46,761 nt of DNA. It comes from Bradyrhizobium oropedii. Lineage in GTDB: Bacteria; Pseudomonadota; Alphaproteobacteria; Rhizobiales; Xanthobacteraceae. Shown one piece after another: positions 1 through 9,856 of this stretch. The stretch covers positions 1 to 46,761 of the forward strand of contig NZ_JACMYO010000052.1 of the NCBI RefSeq assembly GCF_020889685.1, read 5' to 3'. The translations under genes were made by a program, and so were the position numbers. Each line of letters opens with the position of its first letter. Position 1 is the first letter of the stretch. The notes beneath the pieces were generated by a model. It did not search any database, was not told where the DNA came from, and worked only from the letters and a program-made list of their open reading frames with translations.

Positions 1-428
1 CAGGCTTCGGCGCGGCCGCGAAGGCCGCGATGGTGGCGCTGAAGGCCGACGCCGCCCGCGTCAGGGGCCTGCGCGACCGGCTAGAGCACGGCTTGCGGCA
101 GACGCCGGACGTGCTGGTGTTCTCTGACGACGTCAAGCGGTTGCCGAATACCGTTCTCTTCACCGCGCCCGGCGTGAAGGCCGAAACGGCGGTGATCGGG
201 TTCGACCTCGGGGGAATCGCGGTCTCCTCCGGTTCCGCCTGTTCGTCGGGCAAGGTCCAGCCATCCCACGTGTTGGAGGCAATGGGATACCGTCCGGAGG
301 TGTCCCAGGGAGCGGTGCGGCTCAGTCTTGGCTGGTCTACCACGGAGACAGACGTGGATTTGACCCTCAAGGCTTGGCGAAAGCTCGCTGATACCCTAGT
401 TAAGGGGGGACGACGAAACACAGCTTGA
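1..428 (+). CDS. Cysteine desulfurase, NifS/IscS-like (C-terminal part; 5' end outside window)
   Basis: Only the C-terminal ~140 residues are present; the frame is already open at position 3 and the true start lies upstream. The product is a PLP-dependent enzyme that takes sulfur from L-cysteine to form a persulfide for Fe-S cluster assembly. The visible part carries the active-site cysteine in SSGSACSSGK, the class I (IscS/NifS-type) catalytic loop, unlike the class II RAGTHC loop of the SufS at 4171. It lies 97 bp upstream of sufB on the same strand, so it is probably part of the same operon and gives this suf locus two desulfurases. The missing N-terminus means the PLP lysine cannot be checked. 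Family call is firm; the sub-name is not. Confidence 0.9.
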   Translation, partial: GFGAAAKAAMVALKADAARVRGLRDRLEHGLRQTPDVLVFSDDVKRLPNTVLFTAPGVKAETAVIGFDLGGIAVSSGSACSSGKVQPSHVLEAMGYRPEVSQGAVRLSLGWSTTETDVDLTLKAWRKLADTLVKGGRRNTA

Positions 429-440
429 ACTGTTCTAAGC
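423..440. promoter_or_regulatory. Candidate Irr/ICE-like iron-control box
   Basis: An imperfect inverted repeat, GCTTGAAC-TG-TTCTAAGC, overlaps the stop codon of the upstream desulfurase gene and precedes sufB by 85 bp. The right half-site TTCTAAGC matches the known rhizobial iron control element bound by Irr; the left half appears one base short (GCTT-GAAC against GCTTAGAAC). Iron control of suf genes in Rhizobiales by Irr, RirA or IscR is established, but this particular site is inference from one half-site match. Confidence 0.3.
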
Positions 441-525
441 CAGTGATTTCGTGTTCAAAGCATCGTAAGAGATTTTCTGAACTTGAGATCCACCGCGGTC
501 CTTGAAACCGCGAGCGGAGGATTGA

Positions 526-2022
<1,497 letters not shown>

Positions 2023-2081
2023 TCCATCCTGCTGAGGCGCGGCCAACGCGCGCCTTGCGGGTGATGCTCAGGAAAAATCAG

Positions 2082-2834
2082 ATGTCTCTACTTGAAGTGA
2101 AAGATCTGCAGGTTCGTGTCGAGGAACGTGAGATCCTCCACGGGCTGTCGCTCACGGTGAACCCGGGCCAGGTGCACGCGATCATGGGGCCGAACGGCTC
2201 CGGCAAATCGACGCTCTCCCATGTCATCGCCGGCAAGCCCGGCTATGAAGTCACCGGCGGCCAGATCCTGTTCAAGGGTGAAGACCTGCTGGAGATGGCG
2301 CCCAACGAGCGCGCCGCCAAGGGCGTGTTCCTGGCGTTCCAGTATCCGGTCGAGATCCCCGGCGTGACCACCTGGAACTTCCTGCACGCGGCGCTCAACG
2401 CCCAGCGCAAGGCGCGCGGCGAGGACGAGATTTCGTCGCCGGCCTTCCTCAAGAAGGTCCGCGAGGTCGCCAAGTCGCTGAACATTCCGCAGGACATGCT
2501 GAAGCGCGGCGTCAATGTCGGCTTCTCCGGCGGTGAGAAGAAGCGCAACGAGATTCTGCAGATGGCGCTGTTCGAGCCGGCCGTCTGCATCCTCGACGAA
2601 ATGGATTCCGGCCTCGACATCGACGCGCTGCGGATTGCGGCCGACGGCGTCAACGCGTTGCGCTCGCCGGAGCGCGCGATGGTCGTGATCACTCACTACC
2701 AGCGGCTGCTCAACTACATCGTGCCCGATGTCGTGCACGTGATGTCGAAGGGCCGGGTGGTGAAGAGCGGCGGCAAGGAACTGGCGCTGGAGCTGGAAGA
2801 GTCCGGTTACGCGCAGTTCGAAGACGCTGCCTGA
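2082..2834 (+). CDS. sufC: Fe-S cluster assembly ATPase SufC
   Basis: SufC is the ABC-type ATPase of the SufBCD complex that powers scaffold rearrangement. Walker A is GPNGSGKST, the signature is FSGGEKKRNEI (the SufC variant of LSGGQ), Walker B is VCILDEMDSGLD and the H-loop is ITHYQRL. From the ATG at 2082 the protein is 250 residues, close to E. coli SufC (248), and begins MSLLEVKDLQ. An in-frame TTG at 2055 would add nine residues but is less likely; a CAGGAAAA ribosome site lies at 2069-2076. sufD begins 17 bp downstream. Confidence 0.97.
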   Translation: MSLLEVKDLQVRVEEREILHGLSLTVNPGQVHAIMGPNGSGKSTLSHVIAGKPGYEVTGGQILFKGEDLLEMAPNERAAKGVFLAFQYPVEIPGVTTWNFLHAALNAQRKARGEDEISSPAFLKKVREVAKSLNIPQDMLKRGVNVGFSGGEKKRNEILQMALFEPAVCILDEMDSGLDIDALRIAADGVNALRSPERAMVVITHYQRLLNYIVPDVVHVMSKGRVVKSGGKELALELEESGYAQFEDAA

Positions 2835-2851
2835 TAAGAACGGGTTCTCAG

Positions 2852-4174
2852 ATGAACGTTGTCGCAAAGACCGAGACCGGGCGCGCGCTGGGCGATGCAT
2901 TCGCCGTCGTGCGCGACCGTCTTCCGGGCAAGGGCAAGATCGCCGATCAGCGCCAGCAGGCGTTCGAGGCGTATGAACGGTCAGGCCTGCCGCATCGCCG
3001 GATCGAGGACTGGAAATACACCGACCTGCGCGCGCTGATGCGCGAGGTGCTGCCGCTGGCGCCTGCGCCGGATGCCGCTGCATTGGATCGCGCCACGGCC
3101 GCGATCAAGCTGCGGGCGATCGATGGCGTGCGCCGCTTGGTGCTGGTCGACGGCGCGTTCGCGGCTGACCTGTCCGATCTGGGCAGCCTGGAGAAGGGCC
3201 TCAGCGTCCGCCCGCTGCGCGAGGTGCTCGACGCCGGCGATGCTGCTCTCTCTGCGCAGGCCTTTGCGTCCGACATCTCCAATCCGATGATCGCGCTGAA
3301 CGGCGCGATGGCGACCGATGGCGTCGTCATCGACATCGCCGACGGCACGGTGCTGACCCGGCCGCTGCACATCGTCCATGTCGCATCGGGCACGGCGCCG
3401 GTCGCGATGTTCACGCGCTCGCTGCTGCGGCTCGGCCGCGATACCGGTGTGACGCTGGTCGAGAGCTATCTCGCCGGCGAGGGCGCCAAGGCCTACCAGA
3501 CCCATGACGGGCTGATCGTTGCGATCGGCGACAATGCGCGGCTCGATCACGTGCGTCTGGTCGAAGACAGCGTCGATGCCTTCAACATCTCCTCGGCGAC
3601 GGTGACGCTCGGCGCGCACGCCCATTTCAACACGTTCGGTCTGACCTCGGGCGGTCATGTCAGCCGTTACCAGTTGACCGTGACCTGTGCTGGCGAGGGC
3701 TCGAAGGTCGAGACCAACGGCGTCAATCTGATCAACGGCAAGCAGCACGCCGACACTACGCTGTTCCTGGATCACGCGGTGCCGCATTGCGCGAGCCGCG
3801 AGATCTTCCGTGCCGTCGTCGACGACCGCGCCCATAGCGTGTTCCAGGGCCGCATCATCGTCCGTCCGGATGCGCAAAAGACCGACGCCAAGATGATGAC
3901 CCGTGCGCTGCTGCTGTCCGACGACGCGGAGGCCGACAACAAGCCGGAGCTCGAGATCTTCGCCGACGACGTCACCTGCGGCCACGGTGCGACCACCGGC
4001 GCGCTCGACGAGAGCCTGCTGTTCTACATGCGCGCTCGCGGACTGCCCGAGAAGGAAGCGCAGGCGCTGCTGATCCAGGCCTTCGTCGGCGAGGCGATCG
4101 AGACCATCGTCAGCGACGCGTTACGCGATGTCGCAATTGCCACCGCGCAGCGCTGGCTGGAGGCGAGGGCGTGA
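2852..4174 (+). CDS. sufD: Fe-S cluster assembly protein SufD
   Basis: SufD is the SufB paralogue that forms the SufB-SufD heterodimer of the scaffold. The protein has 440 residues. The N-terminal helical region contains HRRIEDWKYTDLR, typical of SufD, followed by a beta-helix core. The C-terminal CGHGATTGALDESLLFYMRARGL holds the His equivalent to E. coli SufD His360, which takes part in cluster formation. The stop overlaps the sufS GTG by 4 bp (GTGA), so sufS is likely translationally coupled. Confidence 0.96.
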   Translation: MNVVAKTETGRALGDAFAVVRDRLPGKGKIADQRQQAFEAYERSGLPHRRIEDWKYTDLRALMREVLPLAPAPDAAALDRATAAIKLRAIDGVRRLVLVDGAFAADLSDLGSLEKGLSVRPLREVLDAGDAALSAQAFASDISNPMIALNGAMATDGVVIDIADGTVLTRPLHIVHVASGTAPVAMFTRSLLRLGRDTGVTLVESYLAGEGAKAYQTHDGLIVAIGDNARLDHVRLVEDSVDAFNISSATVTLGAHAHFNTFGLTSGGHVSRYQLTVTCAGEGSKVETNGVNLINGKQHADTTLFLDHAVPHCASREIFRAVVDDRAHSVFQGRIIVRPDAQKTDAKMMTRALLLSDDAEADNKPELEIFADDVTCGHGATTGALDESLLFYMRARGLPEKEAQALLIQAFVGEAIETIVSDALRDVAIATAQRWLEARA

Positions 4175-5418
4175 GCATGCACAAGGCGGTCGCCAACGGT
4201 TCTTACGACGTCGCTTTGGTGCGGCAGGATTTTCCGGCGCTCGCCATGCAGGTCTATGGCAAGCCGCTGGTCTATCTCGACAACGCAGCCTCGGCGCAGA
4301 AGCCGAATGCGGTGCTCGATCGCATGACCGAAGCCTACAAGAGCGAATACGCCAACGTGCATCGCGGCCTGCATTACCTCGCCAATGCCGCGACGGAGGC
4401 CTATGAAGGCGCCCGCGGCAAGGTCGCGCAGTTCATCAATGCCCGCCGCAATGAAGAAATCGTCTTCACCCGCAACGTCACCGAGGCGATCAACCTCGTG
4501 GCGTCGTCCTGGGGCGGGGTGAACATCAAGGAGGGCGACGAGATCGTCCTCTCGATCATGGAGCACCACTCCAACATCGTGCCGTGGCATTTCCTCAGGG
4601 AGCGCCATGGTGCCGTGATCAAGTGGGCGCCGGTCGACGACGAAGGCAACTTCCTGATCGAGGAGTTCGAGAAGCTCCTCACCGCCCGCACCAAGATCGT
4701 CGCGATCACGCAGATGTCGAACGCGCTCGGCACGCTGGTTCCGGTCAAGGACGTGATCCGGCTGGCGCATGCCCGCGGCATTCCGGTGCTGGTCGACGGC
4801 GCGCAGGGCGCGGTGCATCTGCCGATCGACGTCCAGGATCTCGATTGCGATTTCTATGCCTTCACCGGCCACAAGGTGTACGGGCCGACCGGAATCGGCG
4901 CGCTCTATGCCAAGCACGAGCATCTGGTGGCGATGCGGCCGTTCAACGGCGGCGGCGAGATGATCCGTGAAGTCGCCAAGGACTGGGTCACCTATGGCGA
5001 TCCGCCGCACAAGTTCGAGGCCGGCACACCGCCGATCGTCGAGGCGATCGGGCTCGGTGCTGCGATCGACTACGTCAATTCGATCGGCAAGGAGCGGATC
5101 GCCGCGCACGAGCATGATCTGCTCACCTATGCGCAGGACCGCCTGCGCGAGATCAACTCGCTGCGCATGATCGGAACCGCCCGCAACAAGGGTCCGGTGA
5201 TCTCCTTCGAGATGAAGGGCGCGCATCCCCACGACGTCGCGACCGTGATCGACCGCCAGGGCATTGCGGTGCGCGCCGGCACGCATTGCGTGATGCCGCT
5301 TTTAGAGCGGTTCAACGTGACGGCCACCTGCCGCGCATCCTTCGGGATGTATAATACAAGGGAAGAAGTCGACCAGCTGGCGCAGGCGCTGATCAAGGCG
5401 CGGGAATTGTTCGCATGA
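4171..5418 (+). CDS. sufS: Cysteine desulfurase SufS (class II)
   Basis: This PLP-dependent desulfurase feeds persulfide sulfur to the SufBCD scaffold. Counting from the GTG at 4171 (415 aa), the PLP-binding Lys is in FTGHKVYGPTG (about residue 235) and the catalytic Cys in RAGTHCVMPLL (about residue 373), a class II loop. An ATG at 4177 is an equally possible start. The gene overlaps sufD by 4 bp upstream and the next gene by 4 bp (ATGA at 5415). No sufE or sufU partner is visible in the window, so the acceptor for its persulfide is unknown here. Confidence 0.97.
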   Translation: MSMHKAVANGSYDVALVRQDFPALAMQVYGKPLVYLDNAASAQKPNAVLDRMTEAYKSEYANVHRGLHYLANAATEAYEGARGKVAQFINARRNEEIVFTRNVTEAINLVASSWGGVNIKEGDEIVLSIMEHHSNIVPWHFLRERHGAVIKWAPVDDEGNFLIEEFEKLLTARTKIVAITQMSNALGTLVPVKDVIRLAHARGIPVLVDGAQGAVHLPIDVQDLDCDFYAFTGHKVYGPTGIGALYAKHEHLVAMRPFNGGGEMIREVAKDWVTYGDPPHKFEAGTPPIVEAIGLGAAIDYVNSIGKERIAAHEHDLLTYAQDRLREINSLRMIGTARNKGPVISFEMKGAHPHDVATVIDRQGIAVRAGTHCVMPLLERFNVTATCRASFGMYNTREEVDQLAQALIKARELFA

Positions 5419-5786
5419 CCGATACAGCCGAAGTCAAGACGGCCTCCATGGAAACCACCTCGGCACTGCCCGCAGAGGAAACCGAGCGCATGAGCGGCGA
5501 GATCGTCGCGGCGCTGAAGACGGTGTTCGACCCGGAAATCCCGGCCGATATCTATGAGCTCGGCCTGATCTACAAGGTCGATCTCAAGGATGACCGCTCG
5601 GTCGACATCCTGATGACGCTGACCACGCCGAACTGCCCGGCTGCCGGCGAGCTGCCGCAGATGGTGGAAAACGCGGTTGCCAGCGTTCCCGGCGTCGGCG
5701 TCGTGAGCGTCAATCTGGTGTGGGATCCGGCCTGGACGCCGGACCGGATGTCGGACGAGGCGCGCCTCGTCCTCAATATGTGGTGA
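5415..5786 (+). CDS. sufT: SufT-like Fe-S assembly protein (MIP18/DUF59 family)
   Basis: A 123-residue protein of the MIP18/DUF59 family. The conserved core VFDPEIPADIYELGLIY, then LMTLTTPNCPAAGELP with the family cysteine, then VNLVWDPAWTPDRMS is clear. The N-terminal ~25 residues are low complexity. Family members linked to suf operons assist Fe-S cluster maturation or carriage. The start overlaps the sufS stop (ATGA), implying coupled expression. An alternative name is PaaD-like, but the suf context favours SufT. Confidence 0.9.
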   Translation: MTDTAEVKTASMETTSALPAEETERMSGEIVAALKTVFDPEIPADIYELGLIYKVDLKDDRSVDILMTLTTPNCPAAGELPQMVENAVASVPGVGVVSVNLVWDPAWTPDRMSDEARLVLNMW

Positions 5787-5851
5787 TGCGTTAGGGGATT
5801 AGACTTAGGCTCAAGAAGACCGGCAATTGATTTGCCGCTGGGACTGACCAC

Positions 5852-6250
5852 ATGAGTGACATGACGCAAGCTTCACCAACCCCAGCCAAGCCGAAGCGGC
5901 CGCGCCCGCAGGTCATGAAGCTGACCGATGCCGCGGCGGAACGGATCACCGAGCTGACCAAGCGCGCCGACTCGGAGATCGTCGGGCTGCGCGTCGGCAT
6001 CAAGAACGGCGGTTGCGCCGGACAATCCTACACCGTCGAATACGCCCACGAGATCCGTCCGACCGACGAAGTCGTCGAGGACAAGGGTGTGAAGATCCTG
6101 GTCGATCCGAAGGCGGTGCTGTTCCTGCTCGGCACCGAGATGGACTACGTGGCCGACAGGATGCAGGCCCAGTTCGTGTTCAACAACCCGAACCAGGTCT
6201 CGGCCTGCGGTTGCGGCGAATCGGTGCAGCTCAAGCCGGCCACGGTCTAG
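5852..6250 (+). CDS. sufA: A-type Fe-S cluster carrier (SufA/IscA/HesB family)
   Basis: This 132-residue A-type carrier accepts or delivers Fe-S clusters. The three conserved cysteines are present: Cys55 in NGGCAGQSY, and Cys119 and Cys121 in SACGCGES near the C-terminus. The first ~20 residues are a Pro/Lys-rich extension before the HesB-like domain. It ends the suf operon, 65 bp after the SufT-like gene. SufA versus ErpA/IscA cannot be settled from sequence alone; position favours SufA. Confidence 0.93.
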   Translation: MSDMTQASPTPAKPKRPRPQVMKLTDAAAERITELTKRADSEIVGLRVGIKNGGCAGQSYTVEYAHEIRPTDEVVEDKGVKILVDPKAVLFLLGTEMDYVADRMQAQFVFNNPNQVSACGCGESVQLKPATV

Positions 6251-6300
6251 ACGATCAAGGGAACGCTGGTCTCTGCGGCGCAACCACCAATTCCATCCGG

Positions 6301-6387
6301 CGTCATTGCGAGGAGCGATAGCGACGAAGCAATCCACGGGTCCGCGTGTGCGGTTGGATGGATTGCTTCGCTTCGCTCGCAATGACG
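6301..6387. repeat. Dispersed hairpin repeat (REP-like) with ~30-bp inverted arms
   Basis: The left arm (6301-6337, starting CGTCATTGCGAGGAGCGATA) and right arm (6356-6387, ending CTCGCAATGACG) are near-perfect inverted repeats around a short loop. Copies of this CATTGCGAGGAGCGAAGC...GAAGCAATCC motif are, from general knowledge, scattered between genes in Bradyrhizobium and relatives. It lies between sufA and the TfoX-like gene and could fold in RNA from either strand. Confidence 0.75.
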
Positions 6388-6438
6388 TGGATGGAAACGC
6401 GCTCTTTCCCTGAGCGCGCAAAGCGGGGCGATGGGCAC

Positions 6439-6918
6439 ATGGACCGTGAATTTCTCACCGACCTGTTCGTCGATTTCGGCCCGGTCACGCTGCGCCGGAT
6501 GTTCTCCGGCTACGGCATCTCCGCTGACGGCACCAACTTTGCGCTCGCCTTGCGTGCCGGGCTCTACTTCCGTGCCGACGAGCAGACCATCCCGCAATTC
6601 GAGGCCGAAGGCTCCAAGCCGTTCCAGTACCAGACGAGCTCGAAGACCGTCACGGTGAACTCCTACTGGCAGCTGCCGGCGCGGCTGTTCGACGATGTCG
6701 AGGAGCTTGCGGTCTGGGCGCGCTCGGCGCTCAGTGCCGCCCAGCGCGCCGCGCTGCGCAAGCGGCCGAGGAAACGGGCCGCTGCGGGAAAGTCGAAGAC
6801 GCCGGTGAAGAAGGCTGCTGCGAAGAAGAGCGCGGGCAAGAAGGCCGCGGCGAGGAAAGCGGCTGCGAAGCCGTCCAAGGCTCAGAAGAGACGGGTAAAG
6901 CGGAAGGGCTCATCCTGA
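6439..6918 (+). CDS. TfoX N-terminal domain protein with histone H1-like tail
   Basis: From the ATG at 6439 the protein has 159 residues. Residues 1-~100 match the TfoX N-terminal domain (start MDREFLTDLFVDFGPVTLRRMF, with GYGISADGTNFAL and GLYFRAD). After ~108 comes a basic Lys/Ala/Arg tail with KKAAAKKSAGKK-type repeats resembling the histone H1/AlgP-type tails of DNA-binding proteins. The role of the TfoX domain here is not known; the tail suggests nucleic-acid binding. The frame stays open upstream into the hairpin repeat (ATG at 6385), but that extension looks repeat-derived. A GGGGCG ribosome site precedes 6439. Confidence 0.85.
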   Translation: MDREFLTDLFVDFGPVTLRRMFSGYGISADGTNFALALRAGLYFRADEQTIPQFEAEGSKPFQYQTSSKTVTVNSYWQLPARLFDDVEELAVWARSALSAAQRAALRKRPRKRAAAGKSKTPVKKAAAKKSAGKKAAARKAAAKPSKAQKRRVKRKGSS

Positions 6919-6957
6919 ACAGCGCGCATTGCGCGCGTCTCAACGGACGGTAAGAGG

Positions 6958-8025
6958 TCACGCCACGCGGGTCTGCGTCTCGGCGCTGTATTCCGGATCG
7001 GCCTCGCAGATCACGCGGTTGCGGCCGGCGCGCTTGGCGGCATAGAGGCAGGCGTCGGCGCGTTCGATCAGGGAGTCCGTGTCGTCGGCCGGCTTCAGCA
7101 TGGAGACGCCGACCGAAATCGTGACGCGGCCGAGGATCTCGCCGGTCGACTTCTTCTTCAGCTCCTTGGCCATCACGGCACGGCGGATGTGGTCGGCGAC
7201 CGTCAGCGCCTGGCGCAGCGCGGTGTTGGGCAGCACGACAGCGAATTCCTCGCCGCCGTAGCGGGCGGTGATGTCCTGGCCCTTGATGTTCTGCTTCAGC
7301 GACTGCGCCACCAGCCGCAGCACCTGGTCGCCGGTGAGGTGACCGTAGGAATCGTTGAACGACTTGAAGTGATCGATGTCGAACATCAGCAGCGACAGCG
7401 GTTCGCCGCTGGCCAGCGCAGTCTGCACCGCCATGTCGATCGAGCGGTCGAAATATTTGCGGTTGCCGAGGCCGGTGAGCGGATCGGTCAGGCTCTCGGC
7501 GCGGATCGCCTCGAGGCTGTGTTGCAGGTCGCTGATTTCCGACTTCGACAGCGCGAGCCGGTTCTCCAGTGCCTGATTGGTCTCGCGCATCTCGCGCGTC
7601 GATTTGGCGAGGCTGTCGATGATGACCTTGATGTGATCGCGGGTGGTCGCGGTGGCAAGCTTGCTGGTGGCACCGACAAGGCTTGCATCGTATGTGGCCG
7701 ACACACCGAGCGCGTCGGTGATCAGCTTCATGACGGCATCGATCTCGCCGATGACCCGTGCGCCGACCTTGTCGATGCGGTCCGAGGTCTTAATGTGCGA
7801 GAGATAGGTTTCGTAGATCTGCTCGAGATCGGATTCGCTGAGCTTGCCGCTCCGCGCCAGCGTCTCGTTGACGACCTTGTTGAGCGGTGCGTTGTATCCG
7901 GTCGCGTAGACGTACCAGATTTCATAGTTGCGGGGGACTGCGGTCTGGCGAAGTGAGCGGATCTGACCAAGCGCGACTTCGGCAAAAGCCAACGTACGTT
8001 CGTGTTCGTCCAGCAGCTTGACCAC
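6958..8025 (-). CDS. GGDEF diguanylate cyclase
   Basis: A cytosolic two-part protein: an N-terminal helical region (LLDEHERTLAFAEVALGQIRSLRQ..EIWYVYATGYN) of the kind fused to GGDEF domains in rhizobia, a coiled-coil stretch, and a C-terminal GGDEF domain with TDPLTGLGNRKYFD, MFDIDHFKSFND and the active-site RYGGEEF. It should make cyclic-di-GMP from two GTP. The inhibitory I-site, normally RxxD, is KGQD, so product inhibition may be altered. The GTG at 8025 is preferred because GAGGA lies 7 bases upstream; an in-frame ATG at 8070 would add 15 residues. Confidence 0.92.
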   Translation of the reverse strand: MVKLLDEHERTLAFAEVALGQIRSLRQTAVPRNYEIWYVYATGYNAPLNKVVNETLARSGKLSESDLEQIYETYLSHIKTSDRIDKVGARVIGEIDAVMKLITDALGVSATYDASLVGATSKLATATTRDHIKVIIDSLAKSTREMRETNQALENRLALSKSEISDLQHSLEAIRAESLTDPLTGLGNRKYFDRSIDMAVQTALASGEPLSLLMFDIDHFKSFNDSYGHLTGDQVLRLVAQSLKQNIKGQDITARYGGEEFAVVLPNTALRQALTVADHIRRAVMAKELKKKSTGEILGRVTISVGVSMLKPADDTDSLIERADACLYAAKRAGRNRVICEADPEYSAETQTRVA

Positions 8026-8341
8026 TGTTACGTCCTCAATGCACGCAATGCCGGTCATGCCCGGCAGCAATGACTAAATTATTGGCGCGAGGGTACGGGA
8101 CGAGAGTGAAGGCAAGGTAAACAGTGGAACTACGGGAATTTGGCCGCGACTATCGTCGTACGAGCCCGATTCCGTCGCGGATCGAGCGCGGCTTTCGGAC
8201 GCCTTTCGCTGGCTTGCCATTGCGATGCGGAAACTGCGTGCATTTGCTTTAAACGCGGCGGACCGGCGCGTGCGTCGGTCGTCGGCGACAACACAGATTT
8301 CCCGGACGACCGCCGCTGGCGCGGCGGCATCAGAGCAAGCC

Positions 8342-9856
8342 TTACGCGCGTGCGCGCACAGGCCGCAGCAGGAAGGCGGGCAGGTGCGAGTGATCGGCGG
8401 GCTCGTGATCCACTTCGCGCTGCGTCCGCCGCGGCTCGGCACGCCCGATCGACGGCACATGCGACGGGGCGGCCTGCGGCGACGTGTTGCGGCCCTGGCG
8501 CGGCTCGCGCTCCGGCTTGGCTGCACGCTCCCGGCGGGGCTCTTGGTCGTGACGGGGCTCGCGCTCGCCATGACCCGCTTCGCGTTCACCGTGACGCGTT
8601 TCGCGTTCACCGTGACGCGGCTCGCGTTCACGCCGCGGCTTGCGGCCGCCGCGGGCGCCATCGCGCGAACCTTCGCGGCCACGCGAGCGGCGCGGCGAGG
8701 CGTCCTCGTCGGAGGCCTCGCTGTGAACGGTGTAGTCGCCCTCGGCGCGCGGGATCGGCTGGCCGATCAGCTTCTCGATCGCAGTCATCGACTTGCTATC
8801 GAGCGAGGTGACGATGGAGATCGCAGTCCCGGTGCGCCCGGCGCGGCCGGTACGGCCGATGCGGTGGACGTAGTCATCGGGATGGTGCGGCACGTCGAAA
8901 TTGAAGACGTGGCTCACCGCGGGAATATCGAGGCCGCGGGCGGCGACGTCGGAGGCGACCAGCAGCGGAATCTCGCCCTTGCGGAATTGATCCAGCGCGG
9001 CCGTGCGGGCGGATTGATCCATATCGCCGTGCAGGGCGCCGACACTGAAGCCGTGCTTCTGCAGCGACTTGTGAAGAACTGCGACTTCACGCTTGCGATT
9101 GCAGAAGATAATCGCGTTGTTGAGATCCTTGGCATCGCGCAGCAGGCGGCGGAGGATCTCGCGCTTGTCATGCGCTTCGCGACCGGCGGGGACCTGCAAT
9201 TGCGTCACGGTGACGGCGGTCGTTGCGGGTTTGGAGACTTCGATCCGGGCAGGATTGTGCAGGAAGGCCTCGGTGATGCGGCTGATCTCCGGGGGCATCG
9301 TCGCGGTGAAGAACAGGGTCTGCCGCGTGAACGGGACGAGCTTGCAGATGCGCTCGATGTCGGGGATGAAGCCCATGTCGAGCATGCGGTCGGCTTCGTC
9401 GATCACCAGCAGCTCCACCCCGGTGAGCAGCAATCCGCCGCGTTCGGTGTGGTCGAGCAACCGGCCGGGCGTTGCGATCAGGACGTCGACGCCGCGCATC
9501 AGCTTGGAGTCCTGGTCGCCGAACGAGACGCCGCCGATCAGCAGCGCCACGTTCAATTTCTGACCGGCGCCGTATTTATCGAACTGCTCCTTGACCTGCG
9601 CGGCAAGCTCGCGGGTCGGCTCGAGGATCAGCGTGCGCGGCATCCGTGCCCGCGCGCGGCCCTTCTCGAGGAGGGTGAGCATCGGGAGAACGAAGGCAGC
9701 GGTCTTGCCGGTGCCGGTCTGGGCAATGCCGAGGACGTCGCGCCGGGCGAGGACGTGCGGTATTGCCTGTTCCTGGATGGGAGTGGGGGTGGTGTAACCG
9801 GTGGCCGCAACTGCGGCGAGGACCTTATCGGACAGGCCTAGATTGGAAAAAGACAT
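8342..9856 (-). CDS. rhlE: DEAD-box RNA helicase, RhlE-like
   Basis: ATP-dependent RNA helicase of 504 residues. The motifs run in order: Q motif (TPTPIQEQAIP), Walker A AQTGTGKT, PTRELAAQ, TPGRLLD, DEAD as VIDEADRMLDMGF, SAT as FTATMP, then IIFCNRKREV, ALHGDMDQ, ASDVAARGLDIP and HRIGRTGRAGRTG. After ~residue 385 a low-complexity Arg/Glu/His-rich tail begins, containing ERE-x-RHG repeats encoded by the 21-bp tandem array at 8549-8632. Such basic tails usually tether RhlE-type helicases to RNA. Likely roles are ribosome assembly or cold-stress RNA remodelling. The gene symbol is by family only. Confidence 0.93.
   Translation of the reverse strand: MSFSNLGLSDKVLAAVAATGYTTPTPIQEQAIPHVLARRDVLGIAQTGTGKTAAFVLPMLTLLEKGRARARMPRTLILEPTRELAAQVKEQFDKYGAGQKLNVALLIGGVSFGDQDSKLMRGVDVLIATPGRLLDHTERGGLLLTGVELLVIDEADRMLDMGFIPDIERICKLVPFTRQTLFFTATMPPEISRITEAFLHNPARIEVSKPATTAVTVTQLQVPAGREAHDKREILRRLLRDAKDLNNAIIFCNRKREVAVLHKSLQKHGFSVGALHGDMDQSARTAALDQFRKGEIPLLVASDVAARGLDIPAVSHVFNFDVPHHPDDYVHRIGRTGRAGRTGTAISIVTSLDSKSMTAIEKLIGQPIPRAEGDYTVHSEASDEDASPRRSRGREGSRDGARGGRKPRREREPRHGERETRHGEREAGHGEREPRHDQEPRRERAAKPEREPRQGRNTSPQAAPSHVPSIGRAEPRRTQREVDHEPADHSHLPAFLLRPVRARA
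8549..8632. repeat. Four 21-bp tandem repeats in the helicase tail
   Basis: Units at 8549-8569, 8570-8590, 8591-8611 and 8612-8632 share a GTGACGCG-TTCGCGTTCACC-like consensus, with the third and fourth most alike. Because 21 bp is seven codons, length changes keep the helicase frame and only add or remove seven residues (ERE-x-RHG on the minus strand). Confidence 0.85.
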
